Shown here: positions 35,241 through 45,653 of the stretch, piece by piece
How positions within the stretch are numbered: position 1 is the stretch's first letter
How the letters are laid out: the number at the start of each line of letters is the position of its first letter
NCBI RefSeq assembly: GCF_004005865.1
Contig: NZ_SACN01000004.1
Location: 206,342 to 270,341, forward strand
DNA: 64,000 nucleotides
From: Sphingomonas crocodyli
GTDB lineage: Bacteria; Pseudomonadota; Alphaproteobacteria; Sphingomonadales; Sphingomonadaceae
Direction: 5' to 3'
Position numbers and translations under genes: made by a program
Notes under the pieces: model-generated
Seen by the model: only the letters and a program-made list of their open reading frames with translations
The model's database searches: none
What the model was told of the DNA's origin: nothing

Positions 35241-36560
35241 TCAATCGTATTGCGATCCGTCGAGCTCCAGCCCGCGGCGGCCGCCGTGGATCGTGTCGCT
35301 GGGGGCGTGGGGTGGTTCGATCTCGGGGGCTTCGATGACCTCGAGCGCGCCTTCCCACTTGGCCACGACCACGCTCGCCACCGCATTGCCGACGACGTTG
35401 GTGGCCGAACGGCCCATATCGAGGAAGTGATCGACCGCGAGGATCAGGAGGAGCCCCGCCTCCGGAATCTTGAAGAAGGCCAAGGTCGAGGCGATCACGA
35501 CCAGGCTGGCACGCGGCACGCCCGCCACGCCCTTTGACGTGACCATCAGGATCAGCAGCATCGTCACCTGCTGCCCAAGGCTCAGATCGATGCCGTAGGA
35601 CTGCGCGATGAAGACGGTCGCGAAGGTGCAATAGAGCATCGTCCCATCAAGGTTGAACGAATAGCCGAGCGGCAGGACGAAGCTGGCGATCCGGCGCGGC
35701 ACGCCGAACCGATCGAGCGCCTCCAGCGTGCGCGGAAAAGCCGCCTCCGACGAGGCGGTGGTGAAGGCGAGCAGGATCGGTTCGCGGATGTAGCGCACCA
35801 GCAACTTCGCGCGCCCGCCCGCGACCAGGAAGCAGGCAAGCAGCAGCAGCCCCCACATGACCAGCATCGTCAGGTAGAAGCCGCCCATGAACTTGCCGAA
35901 GGTGATCAGGATGCCCGGCCCCTGTTCGGCCAGCGCCGACGTGACCGCCGCGAACACCGCGAAGGGGGCGAAGCGCATCACATAATCGGTGATCTGGAGC
36001 ATCACCTGCGCCAGCGCCTCTACCCCGCGCAGCAGCGGCGCGGCCTTGTCGCCGATCGCCGTCATCGCGACACCGACGAAGATCGAGAAGATCACGATCT
36101 GCAGGATCTCGTTATTCGCCATCGCTTCGAAGAAGCTCTTGGGCACGAGATGGGTGATGAAGGTCTTGAGCGTGAAATCGGCCTGCGTGACGCCACTGGT
36201 CGCGCTCACATCGGGCAGCGGCAGGCCAAGGCCGACGCCGGGTTGCAGCAGGTTGACCATGATCAGGCCCAGCGTCAGCGACACCAGGCTGGCCGACAGG
36301 AACCACAGGATCGACCGCAGCCCGATCCGCCCCAGCGCCGATGTATCGCCCATATGTGCGATGCCGACCACGAGCGTCGCGAACACGAGCGGCGCGATGA
36401 TCATCTTGATCAACCGCAGGAACAGCTCGGTGAGGATCGAAATATAGCCCGTGACGTTCTTGATCGTAGCGGGATCGGCAATCGTTTGATTGAGCGTGAT
36501 GCCGACAGCGATGCCGAGGATCATCGCGAGGAGGATGAACATGGTGAGGCGCTTGGCCAC
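35241..36560 (-). CDS. dicarboxylate/amino acid:cation symporter (DAACS family)
   Basis: 439 residues, eight membrane helices plus two re-entrant loops. DAACS proteins (GltP, DctA) import glutamate, aspartate or C4-dicarboxylates with Na+ or H+. The signature serine-rich loop appears as TTASSEAAFPRTLEA, followed by VLPLGYSFNLDGTMLY and the C-terminal VDHFLDMGRSATNVVGNAVA. The motif after HP1 and the NVVGNA helix support transport function; the cation and substrate cannot be fixed. No dctBD-type regulator is nearby. Confidence 0.9.
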   Translation of the reverse strand: MAKRLTMFILLAMILGIAVGITLNQTIADPATIKNVTGYISILTELFLRLIKMIIAPLVFATLVVGIAHMGDTSALGRIGLRSILWFLSASLVSLTLGLIMVNLLQPGVGLGLPLPDVSATSGVTQADFTLKTFITHLVPKSFFEAMANNEILQIVIFSIFVGVAMTAIGDKAAPLLRGVEALAQVMLQITDYVMRFAPFAVFAAVTSALAEQGPGILITFGKFMGGFYLTMLVMWGLLLLACFLVAGGRAKLLVRYIREPILLAFTTASSEAAFPRTLEALDRFGVPRRIASFVLPLGYSFNLDGTMLYCTFATVFIAQSYGIDLSLGQQVTMLLILMVTSKGVAGVPRASLVVIASTLAFFKIPEAGLLLILAVDHFLDMGRSATNVVGNAVASVVVAKWEGALEVIEAPEIEPPHAPSDTIHGGRRGLELDGSQYD

Positions 36561-36644
36561 GGGCGTCTCCGATTAGAAAGAACGAGTGGTCGGGCGAAAT
36601 CTGCCCCCGGTCAAGGGCAGGTACGGGCCAAAAATGGAGAGTGG

Positions 36645-37067
36645 ATGCTGTTCGGGCGACGCGAGCGCAAATATCGGCGGCTCCTCATCGTTGAGGACGA
36701 ACCCCTCGTCGCGTTCGACACCGAACATTTCCTGTCCGAACATGGCTATGTCGTGATCGCGACGGTCGACAATGCCGACGATGCGCGCGATGCGATCGCA
36801 GGCGGCGGGATCGACCTGATCCTGTCCGATTTCACCCTGTCGCGCGCGTCTAACGGACGCGACGTCGCGCTGGCGGCGCAGGCGGCGGGCGTGCCGTTGC
36901 TGTTCGTCACCGCGCGCTGCCCCGCCGATGCGCCCGCCATCGCGATCGGATGCCTCGCCAAACCCTATAAGCAGCGCGACCTTGGCCTCGCGCTCGACGC
37001 GGTCGAGGCGAAGCTGGGCGGTGAAGGCGCGCCCAAGCGCGTGCCGAAGGGGCTGAGCCTCTACTGA
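36645..37067 (+). CDS. single-domain response regulator
   Basis: 140 residues, one receiver domain without output domain. Acid pair E17/D18 (LLIVEDEP), phosphoacceptor D62 (LILSDFTLS), Thr in FVTARC and Lys in CLAKPYKQ. Single-domain receivers of this type act in phosphorelays such as stress or motility pathways. No kinase is adjacent. GGAGAG lies 5 nt before the ATG; it is divergent from the symporter gene with an 84-bp gap that contains a small CTGCCC/GGGCAG hairpin at 36601-36620. Confidence 0.85.
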   Translation: MLFGRRERKYRRLLIVEDEPLVAFDTEHFLSEHGYVVIATVDNADDARDAIAGGGIDLILSDFTLSRASNGRDVALAAQAAGVPLLFVTARCPADAPAIAIGCLAKPYKQRDLGLALDAVEAKLGGEGAPKRVPKGLSLY

Positions 37068-37105
37068 CCCCTTCCCTAGCGCCGATGTGGCGCTAAGGTC
37101 TGTGC

Positions 37106-38440
37106 ATGAGCGAACCGGGGGACGGCGGCACGGCCGCGATCGATCAGAAGCGCGGCTGGCTGAACGCCATAAAGCCCTATACCGCGCCCGAGGCGCTGGC
37201 GGCTTTGTGCGTCGGCATATCCTCCGGCTTTCCCTACGCGATGATCGGCGCGACGCTGACGACCCGGCTCGCGCAATCGGGGATCGACAAGAAGGCCGTC
37301 ACCGCCTTCTCGCTCGCCTTCCTCGTTTATAATCTCAAGCCGCTATGGGCGTGGATGGTCGACGGCGTGAAGCTGCCGATCATCGGGCGGATGGGGCAGC
37401 GCGTGTCGTGGATGCTGCTCGCGGGCGTGCTGGTGATCGCGGCGGTCGCCAATCTCGCGCTGGTCGATCCGCAGGCGAGCCTGACGCGCACCGCCGTCGC
37501 CGCGATCCTCGTCGGCTTGGCGGGCGCGACCTTCGATATCGTGATCGACGCTTATCGCATCGAGATGCTGAAACCCCACCAACTGGGCGTCGGCGCGGGC
37601 ATGAGCCAATATGGCTGGCGGATCGGATCGCAGCTGGCCGCCTCACTCGCGCTGCTGCTCGCCGCGCGCGTGGGCTGGGCTGGCGGCTATCTCGCTTGCA
37701 CGATGTTCGCATTGCCCGCGATGCTGACCGCGCTGGTGATGGGCGAACCCGAACGCCACCGCGAACCGACCGAACGGCGCGGCCTGCGCGCGAGCGTGGT
37801 TTCGATCTGGGGGCCGTTCGCGGAGTTCTTCCAGCGATCGGGCGCCTGGCTCGTCCTCGCCTTCATCCTGCTCCACAAGATCGGCGACACGCTGGCGAAC
37901 CTGACCGTCCGCCTGTTGTTCAACGACATGGGCTACAGCAACGACGCGATCGCCATCTATGATGTTGGCGTCGGCTTCTGGACCTTCCTGGCCGGCATCT
38001 TCGTCGGCGGCATTCTCTATGCGCGGATGGGCCTCAAGCGATCGGTTATGCTCAGCCTGTGGCTGATGGCGCTGACCAATTTGAGCTTCGCGGGCCTTGC
38101 CGCCTCCGGCCATCCGTCCAATCTGGCGATGGCGGCGACGATGGGGTTCGAGAATTTCGCGAGCGGGATCGGCGGCGTCACCGTGATCGCTTACTTCTCC
38201 GCCTTGTGCGACCTGCGCTTCACCGCGTCGCAATTCGCCCTGATTTCGGCGGCAGCCTCCGTGGTCGGTCGCTTCGTGACCGGAACCACCGCCGGCGCGA
38301 TGATCGAGGCGATGGGTTATGTCGAATTCTACCTGCTCACGACCGTCGCCGCTTTGCCCGGCATCATCCTGTTCTGGATCATGGCGCGAAACGGCCTGAT
38401 CGAGCAGTCGATCGGCAGTGCGGGTACCAAAGAGGAATAG
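37106..38440 (+). CDS. AmpG-like MFS transporter (muropeptide/PAT family)
   Basis: 444 residues, twelve predicted membrane helices. The N-terminal half has FAMILY-type AmpG features: APEALAALCVGISSGFPYAM, LAFLVYNLKPLWAWMVDGV and ATFDIVIDAYRIE, plus SQYGWRIGSQLAASLAL. AmpG proteins bring anhydro-muropeptides into the cytoplasm for cell-wall recycling; related PAT members transport acetyl-CoA or siderophores. No ampD/ampR is present, so the ligand remains open. It starts 39 bp after the response regulator on the same strand. Confidence 0.82.
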   Translation: MSEPGDGGTAAIDQKRGWLNAIKPYTAPEALAALCVGISSGFPYAMIGATLTTRLAQSGIDKKAVTAFSLAFLVYNLKPLWAWMVDGVKLPIIGRMGQRVSWMLLAGVLVIAAVANLALVDPQASLTRTAVAAILVGLAGATFDIVIDAYRIEMLKPHQLGVGAGMSQYGWRIGSQLAASLALLLAARVGWAGGYLACTMFALPAMLTALVMGEPERHREPTERRGLRASVVSIWGPFAEFFQRSGAWLVLAFILLHKIGDTLANLTVRLLFNDMGYSNDAIAIYDVGVGFWTFLAGIFVGGILYARMGLKRSVMLSLWLMALTNLSFAGLAASGHPSNLAMAATMGFENFASGIGGVTVIAYFSALCDLRFTASQFALISAAASVVGRFVTGTTAGAMIEAMGYVEFYLLTTVAALPGIILFWIMARNGLIEQSIGSAGTKEE

Positions 38441-38600
38441 GGCAGCTTTCCAGCCGCTAAGATAAGGCCGCTTCCTGCGCGCGCAGGTCCGCCCATATGG
38501 GTCGGCCTGTGAACAGCTTTTCCGTTATGTCCGAAAATCCGAAGCGCGCCATCGCCTTGCGCGCCGGCGTCGGCATAGCGTCGCGCGCATGGAAACGAGC

Positions 38601-39503
38601 ATGAAAACCCTGACCCATCTCGAACGGCTTGAGGCCGAGAGCATCCACATCATCCGCGAGGTGGTGGCCGAATGCGAAAAGCCGGTGATGCTGTACAGCG
38701 TCGGCAAGGATTCGGCGGTGATGCTGCATCTGGCCAAGAAGGCCTTCTATCCGGCGCCCCCGCCCTTCCCCCTGCTCCACGTCGACACGACCTGGAAGTT
38801 CAAGGCGATGTACGAGCTGCGCGAAAAGGCCGCGCGCGACGCGGGCATGGAATTGCTGATCTACCAGAATCCCGAAGCGATCGAGAAGGGGATCAACCCG
38901 TTCGATCATGGCGCGCTCCACACCGACATGTGGAAGACCGAAGGGCTGAAGCAGGCGCTCGACAAATACGGGTTCGACGCGGCCTTCGGCGGCGCGCGCC
39001 GCGACGAGGAAAAGAGCCGCGCAAAGGAGCGGGTCTTTTCGTTCCGCACGGCTTCGCACCGCTGGGATCCCAAGAACCAGCGCCCGGAATTGTGGAACCT
39101 CTACAATGCCCGCAAGGCGAAGGGCGAGAGCATCCGCGTCTTCCCGATCTCCAATTGGACCGAGCTGGATATCTGGCAGTACATCCATCTGGAGGACATT
39201 CCGATCGTCCCGCTCTATTTCTCCGCACCGCGCCCGACCGTGGAGCGCGACGGGATGCTGCTGATGGTCGATGACGATCGCTTCCCGTTGGAGCCAGGCG
39301 AAGTGCCGGTCGACCGGTCGATCCGTTTCCGCACGCTTGGCTGCTACCCGCTGACCGGCGCGGTCGAGAGCACCGCGGCGACCCTGCCCGAGGTCATTCA
39401 GGAAATGCTGCTGACCACCACGTCCGAGCGGCAGGGGCGCGCGATCGACAAGGATGCCGGCGGCGCCGGCATGGAGAAGAAGAAGCAAGAGGGGTATTTC
39501 TGA
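38601..39503 (+). CDS. cysD: sulfate adenylyltransferase subunit 2
   Basis: 300 residues from ATG 38601, which has GGAAAC upstream and matches homologue N termini ([20 protein letters not shown]); an ATG four codons earlier (38589) is an alternative. CysD makes adenosine-5'-phosphosulfate from ATP and sulfate; the PP-loop is [17 protein letters not shown] and the substrate loop [16 protein letters not shown]. It works as a heterodimer with the CysN GTPase, fused to CysC in the next gene. Overlap TGATG couples the two. Confidence 0.96.
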   Translation: MKTLTHLERLEAESIHIIREVVAECEKPVMLYSVGKDSAVMLHLAKKAFYPAPPPFPLLHVDTTWKFKAMYELREKAARDAGMELLIYQNPEAIEKGINPFDHGALHTDMWKTEGLKQALDKYGFDAAFGGARRDEEKSRAKERVFSFRTASHRWDPKNQRPELWNLYNARKAKGESIRVFPISNWTELDIWQYIHLEDIPIVPLYFSAPRPTVERDGMLLMVDDDRFPLEPGEVPVDRSIRFRTLGCYPLTGAVESTAATLPEVIQEMLLTTTSERQGRAIDKDAGGAGMEKKKQEGYF

Positions 39504-41422
39504 TGACCGAACCGGCCAGCAGCGAGAGCCCCACCTACGTCGTCGACGCCCTCATCGCCGAGGATATCGACGCCTATCTCGAGGCGCATCGCAACAAGAG
39601 CCTGCTGCGCTTCATCACCTGCGGTTCGGTGGACGACGGCAAATCGACCCTGATCGGCCGCCTGCTCTACGATTCGAAGATGATCTTCGAAGATCAGCTG
39701 GCGGCGCTCGAAGCCGACAGCAAGCGCGTGGGCACGCAGGGGCAGGAGATCGACTTCGCTTTGCTGGTCGACGGCCTCGCCGCCGAGCGCGAGCAGGGGA
39801 TCACGATCGACGTCGCCTATCGCTTCTTCGCCACCGAGAAACGCAAGTTCATCGTCGCCGACACGCCGGGCCACGAACAATATACCCGCAACATGGTAAC
39901 GGGCGCGTCGACCGCCGACCTCGCCGTCATCCTGATCGACGCGCGCAAGGGCGTGCTGACCCAGACGCGGCGGCACTCCTATCTCGCGCACCTGATCGGC
40001 ATCCGGAACATCGTGCTGGCGGTGAACAAGATGGACCTGGTCGATTATGACGAGGCCGTCTTCAACCGGATCGTGATGAGCTATCGCAGCTTCGCGGCCG
40101 AAATCGGGATCACCGCCTTCACCGCGATGCCGATTTCGGGCTTCAAGGGCGACAATATCACGACGCGTTCGGGCAAGACCCCCTGGTATAAGGGGCCGAC
40201 GCTGATGGAGCATCTGGAGACGGTGCCCGTCGACGCCGACAGCGATCGCGCGAAGCCGTTCCGCCTGCCGGTGCAGTGGGTCAATCGCCCCAACCTCGAT
40301 TTCCGCGGCTTTGCCGGGCAGATCTCGACCGGCACGATCAAGCCGGGCGATCCGGTGCGCATCCTGCCGTCGGGTAAGACCAGCACGGTCAAGTCGATCG
40401 TCACCTATGACGGCGATCTGGAGGAGGCCGGCGCGGGCCAGTCGGTCACGCTGACGCTGGCCGACGAGGTCGATTGCTCGCGCGGCGACGTGATTGCCGC
40501 CGCAGATGCTCCGCCGCAGGTCGCCGACCAGTTCGAGGCGACGATCGTGTGGATGGCCGATGAGGAGATGCTGGCGGGCCGCGCCTATTGGCTGAAGCTC
40601 GGTACCCAGACCGTCAGCGCGACGATTTCGCAGCCCAAATATCAGATCAACGTCAACACGCTCGAACAGCTTGCGGCCAAGACGCTCGATCTCAACGCGA
40701 TCGGGGTCGCGAACCTGACCACCGACAAGGGGCTGGTGTTCGAACCCTATGCGGATTCGCGCGCGCTGGGCGGGTTCATCCTGATCGACAAGATGACCAA
40801 TGCGACGGTGGCGGCGGGCATGCTCCACTTCGCGCTCCGCCGCAGCCAGAACGTCCATTGGCAGGCACACGATATCGACCGCGCGCACCATGCGAACCTG
40901 AAGAACCAGAAGCCCGCCGTGCTGTGGCTTACCGGGCTCTCGGGTGCGGGCAAATCGACGATCGCGAACCTAGTCGAAAAGAAGCTGGCGCGGATGAACC
41001 GCCACACCTTCCTGCTCGACGGCGACAATGTGCGCCACGGGCTCAACAAGGATCTGGGCTTCACAGATGCCGATCGCGTCGAGAATATCCGGCGCGTGGG
41101 CGAAGTCGCCAAGCTGATGACCGATGCGGGCCTGATCGTCATCACCGCCTTCATCTCGCCCTTCCGCGCCGAGCGCGACATGGTCCGTTCGATGGTCGCG
41201 GCGGGCGAGTTCTTCGAGGTGCATATCGACACGCCGCTGGCCGAGGCCGAGGCGCGCGACGTGAAGGGTTTGTACAAGAAGGCGCGGTCGGGCGAGTTGA
41301 AGAACTTCACCGGGATCGACAGCCCTTATGAGGCACCCGACGCGCCCGAGATCCGGATCGATACGACCAAGTTGTCACCCGAACAGGCCGCCGACCTGAT
41401 CGTCGAGAAGCTGCTCGGATGA
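39503..41422 (+). CDS. cysNC: bifunctional sulfate adenylyltransferase GTPase / APS kinase
   Basis: 639 residues. N-terminal EF-Tu-like GTPase (about 25-440): P-loop [16 protein letters not shown], switch [26 protein letters not shown] and [10 protein letters not shown]-terminal APS kinase (about 455-639): P-loop [16 protein letters not shown] and [18 protein letters not shown]. The first half drives CysD, and the second phosphorylates APS to PAPS. The fusion is common in Alphaproteobacteria. The stop overlaps cysQ (ATGA). Confidence 0.97.
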   Translation: MTEPASSESPTYVVDALIAEDIDAYLEAHRNKSLLRFITCGSVDDGKSTLIGRLLYDSKMIFEDQLAALEADSKRVGTQGQEIDFALLVDGLAAEREQGITIDVAYRFFATEKRKFIVADTPGHEQYTRNMVTGASTADLAVILIDARKGVLTQTRRHSYLAHLIGIRNIVLAVNKMDLVDYDEAVFNRIVMSYRSFAAEIGITAFTAMPISGFKGDNITTRSGKTPWYKGPTLMEHLETVPVDADSDRAKPFRLPVQWVNRPNLDFRGFAGQISTGTIKPGDPVRILPSGKTSTVKSIVTYDGDLEEAGAGQSVTLTLADEVDCSRGDVIAAADAPPQVADQFEATIVWMADEEMLAGRAYWLKLGTQTVSATISQPKYQINVNTLEQLAAKTLDLNAIGVANLTTDKGLVFEPYADSRALGGFILIDKMTNATVAAGMLHFALRRSQNVHWQAHDIDRAHHANLKNQKPAVLWLTGLSGAGKSTIANLVEKKLARMNRHTFLLDGDNVRHGLNKDLGFTDADRVENIRRVGEVAKLMTDAGLIVITAFISPFRAERDMVRSMVAAGEFFEVHIDTPLAEAEARDVKGLYKKARSGELKNFTGIDSPYEAPDAPEIRIDTTKLSPEQAADLIVEKLLG

Positions 41423-42216
41423 GCGCGCTCCTCGACCAGATCGTCCGTATCGCGGTGGATGCGGGCAAGGAGATCATGGCGGTCTATGAGGCGGGCGCCT
41501 GCACCACCGAGACCAAGGGTGACGGATCGCCGGTGACCGAGGCCGATGCGCGCGCCGAGGCGGTTATACTCGCGGCGCTCGCACAGGTCGCGCCCGATGT
41601 GCCGGTGGTGGCTGAAGAGGAAGCCGCGGCGGGGCGCATCCCCGAATGTGGGGGCAGCTTCTTCCTGGTCGATCCGCTCGACGGGACCAAGGAGTTCATC
41701 AACCGCAACGGCGAGTTCACCGTCAACATCGCGCTGATCTCGGGCGACGCGCCGGTCGCGGGCGTCGTCTATGCGCCCGCGCTCGGGACGATCTGGGCGG
41801 GCGCTGCCGGCGCGGGCGCGCGGATGGCGCCGGTTGCCGATGGGGTGATCGGGGCGTGGAGCGACATTACCGTGCGCCCGGCCAATGACGGGCCGATCGA
41901 CGTGGTCGCCAGCAAATCGCACATGACCGACGAGACCAAGGAATTTCTCGAACGCTACAAGGTCGGCCAGCTGATCTCGGTCGGCTCCTCGCTCAAATTC
42001 TGTCAGGTGGCCCAAGGTCTGGCCGATCTCTACCCGCGCCTCGGCCGGACGATGGAATGGGACACGGCGGCCGGCGACGCGGTGCTCCGCGCAGCCGGCG
42101 GTATGGTCAAGTCGATCGACGGCACCCCGATGCGCTATGGCAAGCGCCAGCAGGCCGACGACGTCGATTTCGCGAACGGCTGGTTTGTGGCGAGCGGGGC
42201 TGCGGGGCTGTTCTAA
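41419..42216 (+). CDS. cysQ: 3'(2'),5'-bisphosphate nucleotidase
   Basis: 265 residues, inositol monophosphatase fold. CysQ removes the 3' phosphate of PAP (and PAPS), so it recycles the by-product of sulfate reduction. Metal-binding motifs: VVAEEEAA (Glu), [20 protein letters not shown], and the second motif [16 protein letters not shown]. Third gene of the cys operon, overlapping cysNC by 4 bp. Confidence 0.95.
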   Translation: MSALLDQIVRIAVDAGKEIMAVYEAGACTTETKGDGSPVTEADARAEAVILAALAQVAPDVPVVAEEEAAAGRIPECGGSFFLVDPLDGTKEFINRNGEFTVNIALISGDAPVAGVVYAPALGTIWAGAAGAGARMAPVADGVIGAWSDITVRPANDGPIDVVASKSHMTDETKEFLERYKVGQLISVGSSLKFCQVAQGLADLYPRLGRTMEWDTAAGDAVLRAAGGMVKSIDGTPMRYGKRQQADDVDFANGWFVASGAAGLF

Positions 42217-42221
42217 CTCTT

Positions 42222-42305
42222 CGTCACCCCCGCGAAGGCGGGGGCCCATCCGAAGCCTTCTCTCGCGGAGAGATTGGATAGGTTCCCGCCTTCGCGGGAA
42301 TGACG
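42222..42305. repeat. 84-bp palindromic repeat, copy 1
   Basis: Begins CGTCACCCCCGCGAAGGCGG and ends CCGCCTTCGCGGGAATGACG: long near-perfect inverted arms around a central GCGGAGAGATTGG. It lies between the convergent cysQ and flavoprotein genes. A second 84-bp copy is at 55403-55486, differing by about eleven bases. The element resembles common intergenic repeats of sphingomonads and could act as a two-way terminator. Confidence 0.85.
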
Positions 42306-42307
42306 GT

Positions 42308-43912
42308 TTAGAAGATCCGCAATCGCCCAAGCACGCTGCGATCCCGCAAAATCTCCCGCGCGGCATTGTGCCCCGGCGCGCCCGTAACGCCGCCGCCCGG
42401 ATGCGTCCCCGCACCGCACATATAGAGACCGCGTATCGGCCCGCGATAGGCACCGTGGCCGAGCACCGGGCGCGCCGACCAGAGTTGGTCGAGGCTCATC
42501 GCCCCATGAAAAATGTCGCCGCCGACGAGACCGAACTTGCGCTCCAGATCGAGCGGCGAGTGGATCTGGCGCGCGATCACCGATGCCCTGAAGCCCGGCG
42601 CATGGCGCTCGACGGTGTCGAGGATCAGGTCCGCCGCCGTCTCGCGCTCGTCGTCCCAGCTGCGGCCGTCGGGCAGGACGGGCGCGAATTGCTGGCAGAA
42701 AAGGCTGGCGACATGGCCGCCGGGCGGGGCAAGGCTGTCGTCGATCGTCGAGGGGATCAGCATCTCGACGATCGGCTCACGCGATATCCCATCCCGCTTA
42801 GCGTCGAGATAGGCGCGGTCCATATAATTGAGGCTGGGCGCGATCACGATGCCCGATCGATGGTGCTCGCCGGGTTCGGGCAGCACCGAGAAGCGCGGCA
42901 GTTCGGACAAGGCAACGTTCATGCGGAAGGTGCCCGACCCCGCCCGAAAGCTGCGGATGCGGCGCAGGAAATCGGCGTCGAGATCGGCGGGGTCGACCAG
43001 CCGCTCGTAGAGCAATTTCGGCCCGACATTGGCGGCGACCAGTGGCGCGACAATCTCCTCCCCGCTTTCCAGCCGTACACCCGCGACGCGGCCGCCGTCG
43101 ACGAGCAGCTTCGCCACCGGCGCCTCCAGACTGATCTCGACGCCCATCGCGCGGACGACCTTCGCCATCGCCTGCGTGATCGCGCCCATGCCGCCGGCAA
43201 CATGGCCCCACGCGCCCTTGTTTCCGTTCACCTCGCCAAAGACATGGTGGAGCAGGACATAGGCCGACCCCGGCGTATCGGGGCTGGCGAAATTGCCGAC
43301 GACCGCATCGAAGCCGAAAGCGGCCTTTACGGGATCGCTTTCGAACCAGCCGTCGAGGAAGGTCCGCGCCGACTTGGCGAAGAGATCGAGCAGGTCACGT
43401 TGCCGCTCGATCGGCAGGCTGGCGATCCCCCGCCCCTGCCGTGCCGCCTCGATCAACGCGCGCAGCCCGCCGCCGACATTGGGCGGCGCCCGGAGCGCGA
43501 GCGAGCGCAGCACATCGGCCACGCCCTCCAGCGCGTCATAATAAGCCGGCAGCGCCGCAGCATCCTTCGCCGAGAAGCGTGCAAACTCGGCCTGGGTGCG
43601 AGCGAGGCCGCCACCGAGCTTGAGATAGCCGTCGTCCAGCGGCAGGAAATTGGAGATCGGCCGTTCGATCACGCGATAGCCGTGATCGGCCAGCCGCATG
43701 TCGGCGATCACCTTCGGCTGGAGCAGGCTGACCGTATAGCTCGCCGCAGAATTGCGGAAACCGTGATGGAATTCTTCGGTAACCGCGGCCCCGCCGACGA
43801 CATCGCGCCGCTCGACGATGCGCACGCGCAGACCCGCGCGGGCGAGGTAGAAAGCGCAAACGAGCCCATTATGCCCGGCCCCGACGATGATCGCGTCGTA
43901 ACGGGCGGTCAT
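42308..43912 (-). CDS. phytoene-desaturase-like FAD-dependent oxidoreductase
   Basis: 534 residues from ATG 43912, preceded by GGAGGGG. N-terminal FAD site YDAIIVGAGHNGLVCAFYLA and a second motif VVGGAAVTEEFHHGFRNS; C-terminal FAD motif LYMCGAGTHPGGGVTGAPG. This is the pyridine-nucleotide-disulfide/carotenoid-desaturase type found in many bacteria, with human PYROXD2 as a relative, usually of unknown substrate. A carotenoid role is not supported by neighbours. It is divergent from the GMC oxidoreductase and may belong to the catabolic island. Confidence 0.85.
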   Translation of the reverse strand: MTARYDAIIVGAGHNGLVCAFYLARAGLRVRIVERRDVVGGAAVTEEFHHGFRNSAASYTVSLLQPKVIADMRLADHGYRVIERPISNFLPLDDGYLKLGGGLARTQAEFARFSAKDAAALPAYYDALEGVADVLRSLALRAPPNVGGGLRALIEAARQGRGIASLPIERQRDLLDLFAKSARTFLDGWFESDPVKAAFGFDAVVGNFASPDTPGSAYVLLHHVFGEVNGNKGAWGHVAGGMGAITQAMAKVVRAMGVEISLEAPVAKLLVDGGRVAGVRLESGEEIVAPLVAANVGPKLLYERLVDPADLDADFLRRIRSFRAGSGTFRMNVALSELPRFSVLPEPGEHHRSGIVIAPSLNYMDRAYLDAKRDGISREPIVEMLIPSTIDDSLAPPGGHVASLFCQQFAPVLPDGRSWDDERETAADLILDTVERHAPGFRASVIARQIHSPLDLERKFGLVGGDIFHGAMSLDQLWSARPVLGHGAYRGPIRGLYMCGAGTHPGGGVTGAPGHNAAREILRDRSVLGRLRIF

Positions 43913-43996
43913 CGCCCCTCCCAAATTGCATAGTCCCCCATATCGACAGAGGGCTACCGCATCGGCCGTGCGGCCCACAAGCCGCGCCTTGACCGA

Positions 43997-44006
43997 ACCG
44001 ATCGGT
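43997..44006. promoter_or_regulatory. 10-bp palindrome in the flavoprotein/GMC divergent region
   Basis: ACCGATCGGT lies 44 bp before the GMC start. TTGACC at 43989-43994 could be a -35 element. The pairing of both in a 137-bp divergent region suggests a regulator site. Confidence 0.35.
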
Positions 44007-44049
44007 ATGGCCAAGCCAATCGAAACAATATTCGCGGGTGGGGAACGGG

Positions 44050-45648
44050 ATGCTCGAGGCGGATTATGTGATCATCGGGGCGGGTAGCGCAGGCTGCGTG
44101 CTGGCGAACCGCCTGAGCGAGGATCCGAACGTGAGCGTCGTCCTGCTCGAAGCGGGCGGCAAGAGCGATACGTTGCTGGTCAACATGCCGGTCGGATCGG
44201 TCAAGCTGATGGGCAATCCCGATTATGACTGGATGTACCTGACCGAGCCCGATCCTTCGATCAACGGGCGGCAGGTGCTGTGGATCTCGGGCAAGATGCT
44301 GGGCGGCGGTTCGGCGATCAACGGCACGATCTACATCCGCGGTTCGAAGACCGATTATGACGGCTGGGCCGCGAATGGCTGCACCGGCTGGAGCTGGGAC
44401 GAGGTTCTTCCCTATTTCAAGAAGGCCGAGAATTATGGCGGGCCGGACACCGGCAGCGACAGCATGGGCCATGACGGCCCGCTGAGCGTCGAGCCGATCC
44501 GCACGCCGCACGAAATGACCGAAGCCTTCGTCCAGGCGTGCGCCGAAACCGGCCTGACCCGGATCGAGGATTATTGCGCGGGCGACGTCGACGGCGTCTT
44601 CCACAACTATTTCAGCCAGAAAAGCGGGCGGCGCAGCAGCACCTACGAAGCCTATCTGAAGCCCATCAAGGGGCGCCGGAACCTGACCGTGCTGACCGGC
44701 GTACTGGCGGACAAGGTGCTGTTCGACGGCGACAAGCGCGCCACCGGCGTCCGCTATCGCGACGGCAATGTCGTGCGCGAGGTGACGGCGAAGCGCGAGG
44801 TGCTGGTGAGCGCGGGCGCGATCCATTCGCCCGCCCTCCTCCTCCGTTCGGGCATCGGCCCGGCCGACGAGCTGCGCGAACTGGGCATCGACGTGGTCGC
44901 CGACGCGCCCGAGGTGGGCAAGAACCTGCAGGAGCATGCCAGCGTGCCGCAGAGCCGCTTTGTGGATGTCGAGACGCTCAACACCGCCGCGACCTCGATG
45001 AAGCTGCCGCTCCACTTCCTCCAATATCTGTTCATGGGCACCGGTCCGCTGACCTCGCCCCCGGTGCAGGCGATCGCGAACACGCGCTCCGATCCCGGCA
45101 TGAACCATCCGAACATCAAGCTGTCGTTCGGGCCGGTCGCGGTCGACAGCCACACGCGCCAGCCGCACAAGCGCGCGGGGGTGACGATCTTCGTCAACTG
45201 CTCCCCGCCCAAGAGTCGCGGCGAAATCCGCCTGCGCAGCGCCGATCCGGCGGTAAAGCCGGTCGTCGATCACCGCCTGCTCGGTTCGCCCGAGGACATG
45301 GCGACGATGATCGCCGCGATGAAGCAGTGCGAGACGGTGTTCGAAGCGCCCGCGCTCGCGAAGCACGTCACCGGGCGCCACCTGCCCGAACAGCCGCCCA
45401 AGAGCGATGCCGAGTGGGAGGACTATATCCGCGCCCGCGCCGGCATCGGCTTCCACCCCGTTTCCAGCTGCCGGATGGGCGGAGACGCGCGGTCGGTGGT
45501 TGACCCGGCCCTGAAGGTGCGGGGAGTGTCGGGCCTCAGGGTGATCGACGCCTCGATCATGCCCGATATGCCCGCCGCCAACACCAACGCCCCCACGATC
45601 ATGATCGGGGAGAAGGGCGCCGACCTGATCAAGAATGAGAGGCGCTGA
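44050..45648 (+). CDS. GMC-family FAD alcohol oxidoreductase (choline dehydrogenase-like)
   Basis: 532 residues from ATG 44050 (GGGGAACGGG upstream; a GTG four codons earlier is possible). FAD motif DYVIIGAGSAGCVLANRLSE, GMC signature 1 GKMLGGGSAINGTIYIRG, GMC signature 2 around GAIHSPALLLRSGIGP, catalytic His in GIGFHPVSSCRMGG and C-terminal NTNAPTIMIGEKGADLI. Members oxidise primary alcohols to aldehydes, often in catabolic clusters. Gap to the next gene is 5 bp. It likely performs an early oxidation in the island pathway. Confidence 0.92.
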   Translation: MLEADYVIIGAGSAGCVLANRLSEDPNVSVVLLEAGGKSDTLLVNMPVGSVKLMGNPDYDWMYLTEPDPSINGRQVLWISGKMLGGGSAINGTIYIRGSKTDYDGWAANGCTGWSWDEVLPYFKKAENYGGPDTGSDSMGHDGPLSVEPIRTPHEMTEAFVQACAETGLTRIEDYCAGDVDGVFHNYFSQKSGRRSSTYEAYLKPIKGRRNLTVLTGVLADKVLFDGDKRATGVRYRDGNVVREVTAKREVLVSAGAIHSPALLLRSGIGPADELRELGIDVVADAPEVGKNLQEHASVPQSRFVDVETLNTAATSMKLPLHFLQYLFMGTGPLTSPPVQAIANTRSDPGMNHPNIKLSFGPVAVDSHTRQPHKRAGVTIFVNCSPPKSRGEIRLRSADPAVKPVVDHRLLGSPEDMATMIAAMKQCETVFEAPALAKHVTGRHLPEQPPKSDAEWEDYIRARAGIGFHPVSSCRMGGDARSVVDPALKVRGVSGLRVIDASIMPDMPAANTNAPTIMIGEKGADLIKNERR

Positions 45649-45653
45649 TCGCC

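Noticed and set aside
36601..36620. CTGCCC/GGGCAG hairpin before the response regulator as a riboswitch or terminator
   Set aside because: Six pairs only, no T-tract and no conserved riboswitch core.
38492..38501. CCCATATGGG palindrome before cysD
   Set aside because: Only 10 bp, no second copy and no extension of the symmetry; too short to support a named regulator.
42308..43912. Carotenoid biosynthesis gene crtI
   Set aside because: The protein has the phytoene-desaturase-like fold, but the PYROXD2-like group is broad and no other carotenoid gene is adjacent.
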